A stretch of DNA of 64,000 nucleotides from Neisseria sp. Marseille-Q5346. GTDB taxonomy: Bacteria; Pseudomonadota; Gammaproteobacteria; Burkholderiales; Neisseriaceae. The position numbers and the translations under genes are program-made. The stretch lies in assembly GCF_946902045.1 (NCBI RefSeq), contig NZ_OX336253.1, forward strand, positions 62,001-126,000. The letters run 5' to 3'. The notes below the pieces were generated by a model. It was not told the origin of the DNA, did no database searches, and saw nothing but the letters and a program-made list of their open reading frames with translations. Below, one piece after another: positions 19,785 through 28,974 of this stretch (positions within the stretch are counted from its first letter, which is position 1; each line of letters begins with the position of its first letter).

Positions 19785-20324
19785 TTAGAACGTTACGCGT
19801 ACACCGGCAGATACTTCGTGAGTATGAATTTTTGTCTCATCAAATTTGCCCCAGTAGTTGTAGCGGTAGCCAGCGTCCAAAGCAACGTTAGGAGTTACTT
19901 CGTAGCTTACGCCAGCCATTGCACCAATACCGGTTTTAGTTTCTTTACGTTCATAATATGAATTAGCTGTCTCAACTTTTGTTGAAGCGTGATTAACAGC
20001 CACACGAACACCTACATAAGGTTTTACAGGAGCTTGCAGATCAAAGTCATAAATAGCAGAAACGCCGGCACTGTGGTACTTGGCTTCCGAATCAACCAAG
20101 GAGGTGTTGATTTTTTTAGATTTATAATGTGTGTAATCAGCAGCAACACGGAAATCGCCGAAATCGTAACCGGCAGTGATGCGTGGGCTAAAGCCTTTAA
20201 CTGATGCGTCTCCCTTTACAGTAGCATGACCAGCATCAGCTTGAACATAAAAACCTTTGGTTGCATCAGCCAATGCAAATGTAGGCAGGGAAAGAGCAAT
20301 CAGTGTTACCAGAACTTTTTTCAT
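19785..20324 (-). CDS. nspA: Neisserial surface protein A-like outer-membrane barrel
   Basis: Outer-membrane beta-barrel of 179 residues in the Opa/NspA superfamily. It has a signal peptide (MKKVLVTLIALSLPTFALA), then alternating amphipathic strands and a C-terminal Phe for Bam-dependent insertion. KGFYVQADAGHA, KGFSPRITAGYDF, VSAIYDFDLQAPVKPYVGVR and NVALDAGYRYNYWGK line up closely with my memory of meningococcal NspA, while the surface loops differ. NspA binds factor H in meningococcus; whether this one does cannot be read from sequence. AAGGA precedes the start. No pentamer repeat tract is present, so it is not a phase-variable opa gene. Confidence 0.88.
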   Translation of the reverse strand: MKKVLVTLIALSLPTFALADATKGFYVQADAGHATVKGDASVKGFSPRITAGYDFGDFRVAADYTHYKSKKINTSLVDSEAKYHSAGVSAIYDFDLQAPVKPYVGVRVAVNHASTKVETANSYYERKETKTGIGAMAGVSYEVTPNVALDAGYRYNYWGKFDETKIHTHEVSAGVRVTF

Positions 20325-20459
20325 TGTTTTGTCCTTAATGTAGGATTAGGAGTAGTGGATAATCGCTGGGGTTGGTCGTTCCCAACAATTATTCTGATTG
20401 TATTTTCTTGTCGTAAATTAAGCAAATCTAAAAATGTTTCAACTGTTGTAAAAAAGCAC

Positions 20460-21635
20460 TTATAAAAAACACTGTAACAAGTCGTTTAAGAACAAACGGC
20501 CTTGTTCGGTCGGGCGGAATACGGTCGGGTTTGATTCAAGCAGGCCTTTTTGTCTGGCGGTTTCGATTTGAGCCATGATTTTTGCAGTGGGTACGCCGGT
20601 ACGTTCCTGCAACATTGCGGCAGGTACGCCGTCGGTCAGGCGTAGGGCGTTCATCATGAATTCGAATGGAAGGTCTTCGGCAGCAACGATTTTGCGCTCA
20701 ACTGCTTCATGCGGATTACTCTGCATAGCCGCAAGATAGTCGTTGGGATGACGGCGGCGGACAGTTCGCTCGATATGGTCGGGATAGGAGATTTTGCCGT
20801 GTGCGCCCGCACCTATACCCAAGTAATCGCCGAACTGCCAATAGTTCAAATTATGGCGGCACTGCATACCAGGTTTTGCAAAAGCCGATGTTTCGTAGTG
20901 AATAAAGCCTGCGCCTTCCAATTCTCCGTGTACGGCATCTTCAATATCCAACGCCGCTTCATCTTGCGGCAATCCTTTGGGCGGTGTATGACCGAAAGGC
21001 GTGTTCGGTTCCATTGTCAGATGATATGCGCTGATATGCGATACGCCTGTTGCGATAGCGGTTTGCACATCGTTTAAGGCCGTCTGAACGGTTTGGTTTG
21101 GCAGGGCATACATCAAATCGATATTGACTTTATCAAATAATTTCAATGCAGTATCAATGGCTGACAGGGCTTCTTTGCCATTGTGAACGCGTCCCAATCG
21201 AGCAAGCATATCGTCGTTAAAACTTTGTACGCCGATAGACAGACGCGTAATACCTGCATCTTTAAATCCTTGAAACTTCTCAATTTCAAATGTGCCGGGG
21301 TTCGCTTCTAAAGTAATTCCCGCTTCGGGTTGCAAGCGCAACAGCGAGCGCACGCCGCTTAACAAACGGTCAATTGATTCCGCTTGAAACAGACTGGGCG
21401 TACCGCCGCCGAAGAATATGGTTTCCACAGGTCTGCCCCAAATATTGGGTAATTCAAGCTGCAAGTCGGTTAATAGGGCATCGATATAGGCTTCTTCCGG
21501 CAGGCCGTTTTTGAGACTGTGGGAATTGAAGTCGCAATATGGGCATTTTTTGATGCACCACGGGATGTGGATATAGAGTGATAAAGGAGGCAGGGCGGTT
21601 AGCTGGCCAGGGCGTTGGAAAGTAATTTGGGTCAT
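20460..21635 (-). CDS. hemW: Radical SAM heme chaperone HemW
   Basis: Protein of 391 residues related to coproporphyrinogen dehydrogenase HemN but acting as a heme chaperone. The N-terminus has IPWCIKKCPYCDFNSH (Cys 27, 31, 34); the missing fourth Cys of true HemN (CxxxCxxCxC has F here) supports HemW. IFFGGGTPSLF and GVQSFNDDMLARLGR are also present. A DUS lies in the coding region (21078-21089). No clear ribosome site precedes the ATG. Confidence 0.93.
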   Translation of the reverse strand: MTQITFQRPGQLTALPPLSLYIHIPWCIKKCPYCDFNSHSLKNGLPEEAYIDALLTDLQLELPNIWGRPVETIFFGGGTPSLFQAESIDRLLSGVRSLLRLQPEAGITLEANPGTFEIEKFQGFKDAGITRLSIGVQSFNDDMLARLGRVHNGKEALSAIDTALKLFDKVNIDLMYALPNQTVQTALNDVQTAIATGVSHISAYHLTMEPNTPFGHTPPKGLPQDEAALDIEDAVHGELEGAGFIHYETSAFAKPGMQCRHNLNYWQFGDYLGIGAGAHGKISYPDHIERTVRRRHPNDYLAAMQSNPHEAVERKIVAAEDLPFEFMMNALRLTDGVPAAMLQERTGVPTAKIMAQIETARQKGLLESNPTVFRPTEQGRLFLNDLLQCFL

Positions 21636-21654
21636 GGTATGTGTTGAGGCTCAA

Positions 21655-21666
21655 GGCCGTCTGAAA
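21655..21666 (+). repeat. Single DUS between hemW and thioredoxin-fold gene
   Basis: One AGGCCGTCTGAA copy without a partner arm in the short gap upstream of hemW. Confidence 0.9.
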
Positions 21667-21731
21667 TTTTTAGGCCGCTATTTTAACTGAAATGTCGGCG
21701 GGGAAAGTAATCAGTAGGAAATATGCGAAGT

Positions 21732-22094
21732 CTAAGCGCTCAAAAAAGCTTCAATTTCTTCTTCTGATAATTTGGAATTGCAGACGGATTTTATTTTGCC
21801 TTGTGAGATTTTGAGTAATGCGGGAACAGTTTTGATGCCGTATTGTTCACGAAAAGTTTTTAAAGCTGCTTTGTTGCTGCTGTCTGTAAAGCGGATGGTA
21901 AGCTGCTTGTTTAAGGAAACGGTAGACAGTTTTGCAACAAAACGGCGACAGTATGAACAGCTTGGTTTGCCTAAAAAGACGGTAGCAGTTTCTTGACTGT
22001 CAATAAGTTGAAGAAGTTCGTCAGGTGTGGTTGGGATGAAGGCAGCGACGTGTTTTGCAAAGGCTGCCAATTCTTCAGGAGTAGGTTTGGGCAT
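21732..22094 (-). CDS. Thioredoxin-fold protein with CSYC motif
   Basis: Cytoplasmic protein of 120 residues with no signal peptide. TATVFLGKPSCSYCRRFVAKL places a CxxC redox motif at the thioredoxin position, and the cis-Pro region reads YGIKTVPALLKIS. It resembles the bacteriocin-transport accessory (PedC-like) thioredoxin family, but that name says little about its job here. Probably a disulfide reductase of unknown target. Confidence 0.75.
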   Translation of the reverse strand: MPKPTPEELAAFAKHVAAFIPTTPDELLQLIDSQETATVFLGKPSCSYCRRFVAKLSTVSLNKQLTIRFTDSSNKAALKTFREQYGIKTVPALLKISQGKIKSVCNSKLSEEEIEAFLSA

Positions 22095-22111
22095 GGGAAT
22101 AAATGTGAGGT

Positions 22112-22138
22112 AGGCCGTCTGAAGGCTTCAGACGGCCT
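22112..22138 (-). terminator. DUS terminator after rdgB
   Basis: Inverted AG-DUS pair with a tight three-base loop just downstream of the rdgB stop on the minus strand. Confidence 0.85.
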
Positions 22139-22147
22139 GTTACCAAT

Positions 22148-22741
22148 TTATAAGGACTTGATTTTTCTTAATAGTTCGCGCAATGCTTGGGCACGGTGGC
22201 TTTCGGCATTTTTGATTTCAGGGTCAAGCTCGGCGGCGGTGCAACCATGTTCGGCCAGATAGAAATGCGGGTCGTAGCCGAAGCCGTTTGTACCGGCTGC
22301 TTCTGCCTGCCATTGTCCGCGCCAGATGCCTTCGGCGATGATGGGTTGCGGGTCGTTTTCATGACGGACAAGGATGAGGACGCAGACGTAGTAACAGCTT
22401 TTATCGTCTTTATCGGCCAGATCGGCAGACAGTTTGGCGTTGTTTGCGGCATCGGATTTGGGGTTTTCACCTGCATAACGTGCGGAGAAAATGCCGGGTG
22501 CGCCGTTTAAGGCGTTGGTGCAGATGCCGGAATCGTCGGCAAGTGCCGGTAAGCCGCTGTATTTGGCGGCATGACGTGCTTTAGCCAGGGCATTTTCAAC
22601 AAAGGTATGGTACGGCTCGGGACATTCGGGCGTATTGAACTGCGATTGTGGCAGGACTTCGATGTTTAAGTCGGCAAAGAGGCGGGAAAATTCGTTGAGT
22701 TTGCCTGTGTTGCCACTGGCAAGGACGATTTTTTCAAACAT
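22148..22741 (-). CDS. rdgB: dITP/XTP pyrophosphatase RdgB (HAM1 family)
   Basis: House-cleaning enzyme that hydrolyses non-canonical purine nucleoside triphosphates. The 197-residue protein starts with KIVLASGNTGKLNEFSRLF and has ALADDSGICTNALNGAPGIFSARYAG and TNGFGYDPHFYL, all signature stretches. AAGGA lies just before the ATG. The gene begins nine bases after the preceding small membrane-protein gene. Confidence 0.96.
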   Translation of the reverse strand: MFEKIVLASGNTGKLNEFSRLFADLNIEVLPQSQFNTPECPEPYHTFVENALAKARHAAKYSGLPALADDSGICTNALNGAPGIFSARYAGENPKSDAANNAKLSADLADKDDKSCYYVCVLILVRHENDPQPIIAEGIWRGQWQAEAAGTNGFGYDPHFYLAEHGCTAAELDPEIKNAESHRAQALRELLRKIKSL

Positions 22742-22750
22742 GGTTTTTCC

Positions 22751-22981
22751 TTAATGGGTTTCGGTTTGCTGCATACGAGCCATTTGTGTGCGTGCTTTGT
22801 GGCGGATGTAAAGGGCAAGGCTGCCGATTTGGGCAAAAACGGCGGCAAAGGCAAACAGAAAGGCGGCAACGGCAAATTGTTTGCTGTGAATGCTCAGAAG
22901 ATAAGCGCCCAACAGAATCAGTACGATAAACATCAGGGTAAACAGGGCGGTCAGGAGCAGATAGGCTTTTTGTCGGGTCAT
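22751..22981 (-). CDS. Small two-helix membrane protein, unknown
   Basis: A 76-residue protein with two hydrophobic segments (AYLLLTALFTLMFIVLILLG and VAAFLFAFAAVFAQIGSLALYI) and a basic, Gln-rich tail. I do not recognise a family. The frame can be extended to 23044; the internal Met at 22981 (MTRQKAYL) is preferred because it leads directly into the first helix. Neither start has a visible ribosome site. It probably shares a transcript with rdgB. Confidence 0.6.
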   Translation of the reverse strand: MTRQKAYLLLTALFTLMFIVLILLGAYLLSIHSKQFAVAAFLFAFAAVFAQIGSLALYIRHKARTQMARMQQTETH

Positions 22982-23059
22982 GGCAGCTTGGGGGAGGGGG
23001 AAAAATGTTCTGATTATAACGTCAGATTGAGAATTTGAAACCATGCCGCATTCGTTAAA

Positions 23060-23088
23060 AAGGCCGTCTGAATATTTCAGACGGCCTT
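23060..23088. terminator. DUS terminator after bamC
   Basis: Inverted AG-DUS pair with a five-base loop downstream of the bamC stop. Confidence 0.8.
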
Positions 23089-23103
23089 AAGTCGAATAAC
23101 GGA

Positions 23104-24234
23104 TTAACGCAATTCTGTGTGCAGGCGGCTCAACAATGTGGAGGCATCGCTGCCTTTGTATGGGCTGCCGTCTTTATTCAACAGATGGAGGCGTGCGCCA
23201 TTGTTGATAGGCTCAACATAGACGATGATTTCAGGGTACGTTTTTGGCGCTTCTGCTTTGCCTTTGCCAAATACGCGTTTGAACAGACCCGGTTTTTTAT
23301 TGGCAACTGCTTCGCCTTCAGTTGGCGCTTGTTGAACCAAGAAAGCGCGGCGTTCGGCATTTTGACCGATGACAGTCAGGCCGATGCGGTCGAGCGCAAG
23401 AGCGGTACGGCGCCAGTTACGGCCGTAATCGCCTGCCAGCAATAGAGTGCCGTTGTCCACACGCGCCAATTCAGAAGCATTGCTACGGGCGGCAACGCTT
23501 TGGGTCAGAGCTTGTTCGGCTTGCTGACTGTCAACGCCCAAGTATTGCATAAAGCGGGCGAGGAATGCGGCTTCGAGGTTAGGGTCGCTCTCGCTTGGCT
23601 GCCACATGGTGGTGTCTTTTTTACGGTCGGCATAAACTTCTTTCATGCCTTTGTGGGCGAAGAAGATGTCGGTCGAACCGTTTTTACCTTGTTCGATGCG
23701 GATGATGAATTTGTCGCGTTCGCTGGTAGAGTAGATACCGCCCAAGCCGACTTTATCCAACAGACGGCGCAGGCTGTCTTGAGGGATTTTGGCTCGGTTT
23801 TCAGCCCACTCGGTCTCCATTTGGCCGATGGCCGGTTCTTCAGATTTGATGTCGAAACCGTTTTCTTGCCAGAACACTTTCAGCAAAGGCCAAATTTCGC
23901 GAGGCGATTTACCATCGACAACCAACCAGCGTTGATTGCCGTCACGCTCAAGGCGTACGCCTTTAACGGATTTCAAAACTTCTGCATTGGCAGGTTGTTG
24001 TACGGCCTGAGTGCGGCGTTTGTTGAAGTCGCTGGCACGGACGGCGCCGCTGCCTGCCGGTAATTGATAGAGGTTGCCTTGGTCTGGGTTGTTCAAATCA
24101 GGTGGTACTTCCAGTTTGACCAAGCGGTGAGATTGACTTTGATAGTCGAGTTTGGGTTGTTCTTTTTTGCTGCCGGAACAGGCAGTCATGCTAATCAGGG
24201 CGAGGGCTACTACGATGGGTTTGATATAGGTCAT
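23104..24234 (-). CDS. bamC: Outer membrane assembly lipoprotein BamC
   Basis: Lipoprotein subunit of the Bam complex that inserts beta-barrel proteins. The 376-residue protein has a signal peptide with lipobox MTAC (Cys19), the unstructured N-terminal segment (SHRLVKLEVPPDLNNPDQGNLY region) that contacts BamD, and two helix-grip domains (QRWLVVDGKSPREIWPLLKVF and NWRRTALALDRIGLTVIGQ). bamC after dapA is a conserved pair; dapA lies directly upstream here. Confidence 0.92.
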   Translation of the reverse strand: MTYIKPIVVALALISMTACSGSKKEQPKLDYQSQSHRLVKLEVPPDLNNPDQGNLYQLPAGSGAVRASDFNKRRTQAVQQPANAEVLKSVKGVRLERDGNQRWLVVDGKSPREIWPLLKVFWQENGFDIKSEEPAIGQMETEWAENRAKIPQDSLRRLLDKVGLGGIYSTSERDKFIIRIEQGKNGSTDIFFAHKGMKEVYADRKKDTTMWQPSESDPNLEAAFLARFMQYLGVDSQQAEQALTQSVAARSNASELARVDNGTLLLAGDYGRNWRRTALALDRIGLTVIGQNAERRAFLVQQAPTEGEAVANKKPGLFKRVFGKGKAEAPKTYPEIIVYVEPINNGARLHLLNKDGSPYKGSDASTLLSRLHTELR

Positions 24235-24267
24235 CTTGTTTTCCTGTGGATGAAGTTCTTAACAGGG

Positions 24268-24305
24268 AGGCCGTCTGAAAAGGGTGTTTGGGATTCAGAC
24301 GGCCT
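24268..24305 (-). terminator. DUS terminator between dapA and bamC
   Basis: Inverted AG-DUS pair with a 14-base loop immediately after the dapA stop, so bamC may be partly uncoupled from dapA. Confidence 0.75.
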
Positions 24306-24315
24306 TATTTCCGGA

Positions 24316-25191
24316 TCAGATTTGTCCTGATTTTTCCAGAGCGGCTCGGACTTTGGCTTGACCGGCTTCGGTCAGTGCTACCAAAGGCAGACGAACATGG
24401 GGTTCGCATTTGCCCAATAAGCTCAGGCCCCATTTAGGCGCGGCCGGACTGGGCTCGCAGAACATGGTGTTATAAATTGGGATAAGTTGCTCGTTTAGAC
24501 GACGGGCGGTCGCAATATCGCCCTCAAGGGCGGCTCGGCACATATCGGCAAAGAGTTTCGGTGCAACGTTGGCTGCGACGGTTACCACGCCATGACCGCC
24601 ACACAGCATGAAAGGCAGACCGGTAGGGTCGTCGCCGGATAAAACGGCAAAACCTTCAGGAACGCTGTTGATTAATTCAATGTTGTTGCCGATATTGCCG
24701 CTGGCTTCTTTCACGCCGACAATATTCGGAATTTCGGCCAAGCGCAAAATAGTGTCGTTGCTCATGCTGACGACGGTGCGGCCGGGAACATTATAAATAA
24801 TCATCGGAATCGAAGTGGCTTCGGCGATGGCTTTGAAATGTTGGTAAATGCCTTCTTGCGAAGGTTTGTTGTAGTAGGGAACAACAGATAAGGTGTAGTC
24901 CGCACCGGCTTGCTCGGCGGCTTTGGAAAGGGCGATGGCTTCGACAGTATTGTTGGCGCCTGTACCGGCGATAACGGGAATGCGCTTGTTGACGTGTTTG
25001 ACGGTGGCTTCAATAACGGCCAAATGTTCTTCGACAGGCAGAGTGGCTGACTCGCCGGTGGTGCCGACTGCGACGATGCCGTCGGTGCCGTTTTCAATGT
25101 GCCAGTCGATTAAGTCATGAAGTTGTTCGTAGTTGATGCTGCCGTCTTGATTCATCGGGGTAATCAGGGCAACCAGACTGCCTTTTAACAT
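24316..25191 (-). CDS. dapA: 4-hydroxy-tetrahydrodipicolinate synthase
   Basis: First committed enzyme of lysine/diaminopimelate synthesis; condenses pyruvate with aspartate semialdehyde. The 291-residue TIM barrel has GTTGESATL, the catalytic Tyr133 ([10 protein letters not shown]) and the Schiff-base Lys161 ([10 protein letters not shown]). Length and motifs are standard. Confidence 0.97.
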   Translation of the reverse strand: MLKGSLVALITPMNQDGSINYEQLHDLIDWHIENGTDGIVAVGTTGESATLPVEEHLAVIEATVKHVNKRIPVIAGTGANNTVEAIALSKAAEQAGADYTLSVVPYYNKPSQEGIYQHFKAIAEATSIPMIIYNVPGRTVVSMSNDTILRLAEIPNIVGVKEASGNIGNNIELINSVPEGFAVLSGDDPTGLPFMLCGGHGVVTVAANVAPKLFADMCRAALEGDIATARRLNEQLIPIYNTMFCEPSPAAPKWGLSLLGKCEPHVRLPLVALTEAGQAKVRAALEKSGQI

Positions 25192-25400
25192 ACAGAAACC
25201 TTTAATTTTATGGTATAGGTGAATTATGCAGTGGATTGTAGCTTACTTTGTTGTTTGTGTGAAACATATCCGCTATGAGGCTTTGCCGTTTAATGGTGAC
25301 TTGTCATTATCTTAATGAATAATACATTTTTAAATCATTAACTTGTTTGTTTTGAGATGGAAAAATGATGTCAAGAATTAAAATGTGTTAAGGCGGTTTG

Positions 25401-25441
25401 AGGCCGTCTGAAAACAGTTGGGCGGAACTTTCAGACGGCCT
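25401..25441. repeat. DUS inverted pair upstream of permease
   Basis: Two AG-DUS copies in inverted orientation with a 17-base loop. They lie upstream of a gene instead of after one, so they are more likely an uptake site than a working terminator. Confidence 0.85.
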
Positions 25442-25454
25442 GATGGTTTTGAAT

Positions 25455-25483
25455 TTGCTGATACATTTCAAATTGGTTAAAAT
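25455..25483 (+). promoter_or_regulatory. Promoter of the NCS2 permease gene
   Basis: TTGCTG, a 17-base spacer and TAAAAT lie 45 bases upstream of the start codon. Spacing and hexamers fit a sigma-70 promoter. Confidence 0.65.
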
Positions 25484-25527
25484 ACGCATCTTAATATTTT
25501 TTAACGATTCTTGAGAGAAGGTTCAAC

Positions 25528-26919
25528 ATGGCCGGAATGACTGAAAAACAGGCGGAATCGCTTGATTTAGTTTATGGTTTGGAAGATAAGCCGCCGTTTG
25601 GGAATGCGTTGTTGAGTGCGGTTACGCACCTTCTGGCGATTTTTGTTCCGATGATTACTCCGGCACTGATTGTCGGCGGGGCGTTGGAGCTGCCGGTTGA
25701 AATGACGGCTTATTTGGTGTCGATGGCGATGGTGGCTTCCGGTGTCGGTACTTATTTGCAGGTCAACCGTTTCGGGCCGGTCGGTTCGGGTATGTTATCG
25801 ATTCAGTCGGTTAACTTCTCTTTTGTTACCGTGATGATTGCGCTCGGTACCGGTATGAAAGAGGGCGGCTTGACTGAAGATGTGATGATTTCAACGCTCT
25901 TGGGCGTGTCCTTTGTCGGCGCGTTTTTGGTGTGCTTCTCCGCTTGGCTTTTGCCTTATTTGAAAAAAGTGATTACGCCGACTGTAAGCGGAGTGGTCGT
26001 CATGTTGATCGGCTTGAGCTTGGTTCATGTCGGCATTACCGATTTCGGCGGCGGCTTCGGTGCGAAAGCAGACGGCACGTTCGGCTCGATGGAAAACTTG
26101 GGTTTGGCATCGCTGGTGTTGCTGATTGTATTGGTTTTCAACTGTTTGAAAAATCCATTGCTGCGCATGAGCGGCATCGCGGTGGGTTTGATTGTCGGTT
26201 ATATTGTTGCGCTGTTTTTGGGTAAAGTAGATTTTTCCGCCCTGCAAAACCTGCCGCTGATTACCCTGCCTGTTCCGTTTAAATATGGCTTTGCATTTGA
26301 TTGGCACGCGTTTATCGTTGCCGGTGCAATTTTCTTGTTGAGCGTATTTGAAGCAGTGGGTGATTTGACGGCGACTGCGATGGTCTCCGAGCAGCCGATT
26401 GAGGGTGAGGAATACACCAAACGCCTGCGCGGCGGCATATTGGCAGATGGTTTGGTTTCTGTAATTGCGACTGCGTTGGGCTCTTTGCCTTTGACTACTT
26501 TTGCGCAAAATAACGGCGTGATTCAAATGACCGGTGTGGCTTCGCGTCATGTGGGCAAATATATTGCGGCGATTTTGGTATTGTTGGGCTTGTTCCCTGT
26601 CATCGGCCGCGCGTTTACTACGATTCCGAGTCCGGTTTTGGGTGGCGCAATGGTGTTGATGTTTGGCCTGATTGCGATTGCCGGTGTGCGGATTCTGGTC
26701 AGCCACGGTATTCGCCGTCGTGAAGCGGTCATCGCGGCTACTTCTGTCGGTTTGGGTTTGGGCGTGGCGTTTGAGCCGGAAGTGTTCAAAAACCTGCCTG
26801 TATTGTTCCAAAACTCAATTTCCGCAGGCGGTATTATGGCGGTATTGTTGAACTTGGTTTTGCCGGAGGATAAAACCGATAAAGCGGTTAAGGTGGAAAC
26901 CGACAGTTTGGATCACTAA
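25528..26919 (+). CDS. NCS2-family nucleobase:cation symporter (xanthine/uracil permease)
   Basis: Inner-membrane transporter of 463 residues with about 12-14 hydrophobic segments. The stretches LLAIFVPMITPALIVGGAL, GSGMLSIQSVNFSF, AIFLLSVFEAVGDLTAT and the TTFAQNNGVIQMTGVASR signature are those of the xanthine branch of the NCS2 family. Residues alone do not settle whether xanthine, urate or uracil is carried. AGAGAAGG precedes the start. Confidence 0.88.
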   Translation: MAGMTEKQAESLDLVYGLEDKPPFGNALLSAVTHLLAIFVPMITPALIVGGALELPVEMTAYLVSMAMVASGVGTYLQVNRFGPVGSGMLSIQSVNFSFVTVMIALGTGMKEGGLTEDVMISTLLGVSFVGAFLVCFSAWLLPYLKKVITPTVSGVVVMLIGLSLVHVGITDFGGGFGAKADGTFGSMENLGLASLVLLIVLVFNCLKNPLLRMSGIAVGLIVGYIVALFLGKVDFSALQNLPLITLPVPFKYGFAFDWHAFIVAGAIFLLSVFEAVGDLTATAMVSEQPIEGEEYTKRLRGGILADGLVSVIATALGSLPLTTFAQNNGVIQMTGVASRHVGKYIAAILVLLGLFPVIGRAFTTIPSPVLGGAMVLMFGLIAIAGVRILVSHGIRRREAVIAATSVGLGLGVAFEPEVFKNLPVLFQNSISAGGIMAVLLNLVLPEDKTDKAVKVETDSLDH

Positions 26920-26933
26920 GCAAGCTTTATTCA

Positions 26934-26962
26934 AAGGCCGTCTGAAGTTTCAGACGGCCTTT
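26934..26962 (+). terminator. DUS terminator after permease
   Basis: Tight inverted AG-DUS pair after the permease stop. A TATAAT hexamer at 26974-26979 just beyond it may be the -10 box of the next gene. Confidence 0.85.
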
Positions 26963-27035
26963 GGTTTTTCGGCTATAATATTGTTTTTATTTGTTATCCG
27001 AGTGGTTCGGATAGCTCTACCCGGAAAGGTTTTAT

Positions 27036-28178
27036 ATGACGGTTTATTCACTTTTTATCACTTGTCCTCGCGGTTTGGAAGCGCCTTTGACGCAGGAACT
27101 CGAAAGCATGGCATGTCAGGATATACGTGCTGTTGACGGCGGAGTGGCATGTAAAGGCACGATGGAGCAGGTGTATCGCATCAACCTGCATTCGCGTGTT
27201 GCTAGCCGCGTTTTGTTGCGTTTGACCAAAGGTGGTTATCGCAACGAACACGATATCTACAAACTCGCACGAAATCTGCATTGGACAGGTTGGTTTAAGC
27301 TGGAACAGACCTTTAAAGTCAAAGTCGAAGGCAAGCGCGCCAATGTGAAAAGCTTGGATTTTGTCGGTTTGAAAATCAAAGATGCCGTCTGCGATGCCTT
27401 CCGCGATATTTATGATGCGCGTCCGAGCGTGGGCAAAATTAACCCCGATATCCGCATTCATGCCTTTATCGATGAGCGCAATGTGGAAATCTTTATCGAT
27501 ACTTCCGGCGAAGCACTCTTCAAACGCGGCTATCGTCAGGATACCGGAGAAGCGCCATTAAGAGAGAACTTAGCGGCAGGTTTGCTGCTTTTGGCAGGTT
27601 ACGACGGTACGCAGCCTTTCCAAGACCCGTTTTGCGGCAGCGGCACGATTGCCATTGAGGCTGCATGGATTGCGACACACCGTGCGCCGGGCTTGATGCG
27701 CCGTTTCGGTTTTGAAAAACTGCAAAACTTCGACAAAGAAAAATGGCAAGCCCTGCGCCGTGAAGCTGAAAAACAAATCAAACCGGCCGCTGCGCCCATT
27801 TCCGGCAGCGACAACGACCGTTATATGATTCGTGCCGCATTGGCCAATGCCCAAGCCGCCGAAGTGGATAATTTCATCCGCTTTGACGTGCAAGATGCGC
27901 AAGCCGCGCGACCAAACGGCGAACACGGCATTATGATTTCCAATCCGCCTTATGGCGTGCGCCTTGCTGAAATTCAGGCTTTACAGGCACTTTATCCGCA
28001 ACTGGGGACATGGTTGAAACAGCATTACGCAGGCTGGCTTGCCGGAATGTTGACCGGCGATCGCGATATGCCGAAATTTATGCGCCTTTCTCCGAAGCGT
28101 AAAATTCCATTGTTCAATGGCAACTTGGATTGCCGATTGTTTTTGATGGATATGGTTAAAGGCTCGAATCGGGGCTAA
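27036..28178 (+). CDS. THUMP-domain class I rRNA methyltransferase (RlmL N-terminal-half type)
   Basis: RNA methyltransferase of 380 residues. An N-terminal ferredoxin-like/THUMP region ([20 protein letters not shown]) is followed by a Rossmann methyltransferase domain with [17 protein letters not shown] (SAM binding) and the catalytic [10 protein letters not shown] motif typical of N2-guanine methyltransferases. It matches the first half of E. coli RlmL (m2G2445 of 23S rRNA) without the fused RlmK half. The name by homology would be rlmL-like, but the exact target is inferred. Confidence 0.88.
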   Translation: MTVYSLFITCPRGLEAPLTQELESMACQDIRAVDGGVACKGTMEQVYRINLHSRVASRVLLRLTKGGYRNEHDIYKLARNLHWTGWFKLEQTFKVKVEGKRANVKSLDFVGLKIKDAVCDAFRDIYDARPSVGKINPDIRIHAFIDERNVEIFIDTSGEALFKRGYRQDTGEAPLRENLAAGLLLLAGYDGTQPFQDPFCGSGTIAIEAAWIATHRAPGLMRRFGFEKLQNFDKEKWQALRREAEKQIKPAAAPISGSDNDRYMIRAALANAQAAEVDNFIRFDVQDAQAARPNGEHGIMISNPPYGVRLAEIQALQALYPQLGTWLKQHYAGWLAGMLTGDRDMPKFMRLSPKRKIPLFNGNLDCRLFLMDMVKGSNRG

Positions 28179-28190
28179 AACCTGAAATAG

Positions 28191-28226
28191 AGGCCGTCTG
28201 AAAGATGATTTCAGACGGCCTTTTTT
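28191..28226 (+). terminator. DUS terminator after methyltransferase gene
   Basis: Inverted AG-DUS pair with an eight-base loop and a T6 run. Confidence 0.9.
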
Positions 28227-28281
28227 GATTTGTTAAAACCGTCTTTGTTATAACGGAGTTTGCTTTACGTATTCTGATTTT

Positions 28282-28315
28282 AGGCCGTCTGAATCGTGTT
28301 CAGACGGCCTTTTTA
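28282..28315 (+). terminator. Second DUS pair upstream of nrdG
   Basis: Another inverted AG-DUS pair with a T run, 60 bases after the previous one. No gene lies between them, so it is redundant as a terminator. Confidence 0.8.
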
Positions 28316-28403
28316 TTGGTTTAAAACTGCTATTTTATAGTAATAGACAATCAGATAAATAATAAAAATCTATTACATGAGTAAAATGCATTGTTAAATA
28401 AAA

Positions 28404-28451
28404 ATACCATATCTAGTAGTCTTGTGTTTTAATTCGCACCATATATTGTGT
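28404..28451. promoter_or_regulatory. Tandem NrdR-box pair upstream of nrdG
   Basis: Two matches to the NrdR operator core CwATATaTwG: CCATATCTAG at 28407-28416 and CCATATATTG at 28439-28448. The second extends to the right as TGT, the consensus flank. Their starts are exactly 32 bases apart, three helical turns, which is the usual spacing of NrdR box pairs. The downstream box ends 13 bases before the nrdG start. The NrdR repressor, which senses ATP/dATP, is expected to act here. Confidence 0.75.
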
Positions 28452-28464
28452 TTATGGTGTTGCA

Positions 28465-28974
28465 ATGAGCAGCTTGAAATTTACAATTGAGCAAATTGTA
28501 TGGCAGGAAGTGCCGGGCGAAGTGTCGCTGGCGTTTCTGTTTTCAGGCTGTCCGCTGCGTTGCAAAGGTTGCCACAGTGCCGATACATGGAAAGAGGGCA
28601 TCGGCACGGAATTGACCGAGGATTATTTAAAAGGCCGTCTGAAACGCTATCGTGGGCTGATTAGCTGCGTGTTGTTTATGGGCGGAGAATGGCAGCCGGA
28701 AACCTTGCAGAAAATGCTGGCTATTGTTACGCAGGAAGGTTTGAAAGCCTGTTTGTACACCGGCCTGGAGCGTGAAGAGTTGGAAGCAGTTTCAGACGGC
28801 ATCCTGCCTTATCTGACGTATCTGAAAACCGGCCGCTGGCAGATGGAGCTGGGCGGCTTAGAAAGCCCGACAACCAATCAGAAGTTTATCGATTTGCGCA
28901 CGGGTGAGGTGTTGAACCGACTGTTTATCAAAGACAAACCTGCACCTAAAGTTTTTCCAGTGGCTTCAATTTAG
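28465..28974 (+). CDS. nrdG: Anaerobic ribonucleotide reductase activating protein
   Basis: Radical SAM activase that makes the glycyl radical on NrdD. The 169-residue protein has the cluster motif GCPLRCKGCHS (Cys 29, 33, 36), near-normal family length and the VLFMGGEWQ stretch. The gene precedes nrdD, the reverse of the E. coli order, and the intervening 117 bases have a ribosome site for nrdD but no terminator. A DUS at 28632-28643 is read as GRLK. A degenerate DUS lies in the nrdG-nrdD gap. Confidence 0.94.
   Translation: MSSLKFTIEQIVWQEVPGEVSLAFLFSGCPLRCKGCHSADTWKEGIGTELTEDYLKGRLKRYRGLISCVLFMGGEWQPETLQKMLAIVTQEGLKACLYTGLEREELEAVSDGILPYLTYLKTGRWQMELGGLESPTTNQKFIDLRTGEVLNRLFIKDKPAPKVFPVASI

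Larger units (their letters stand above)
25192..25527. other. Divergent intergenic region dapA / NCS2 permease
   Basis: This 336-base gap is AT-rich on the dapA side and contains no convincing gene. It holds one wide DUS pair (25401-25441) and a good plus-strand promoter for the permease (25455-25483). I see no riboswitch-like structure. Confidence 0.7.

Noticed and set aside
24064-24330. Plus-strand frame across the bamC-dapA junction
   Set aside because: Antisense to the bamC signal peptide and through the DUS terminator; no independent support.
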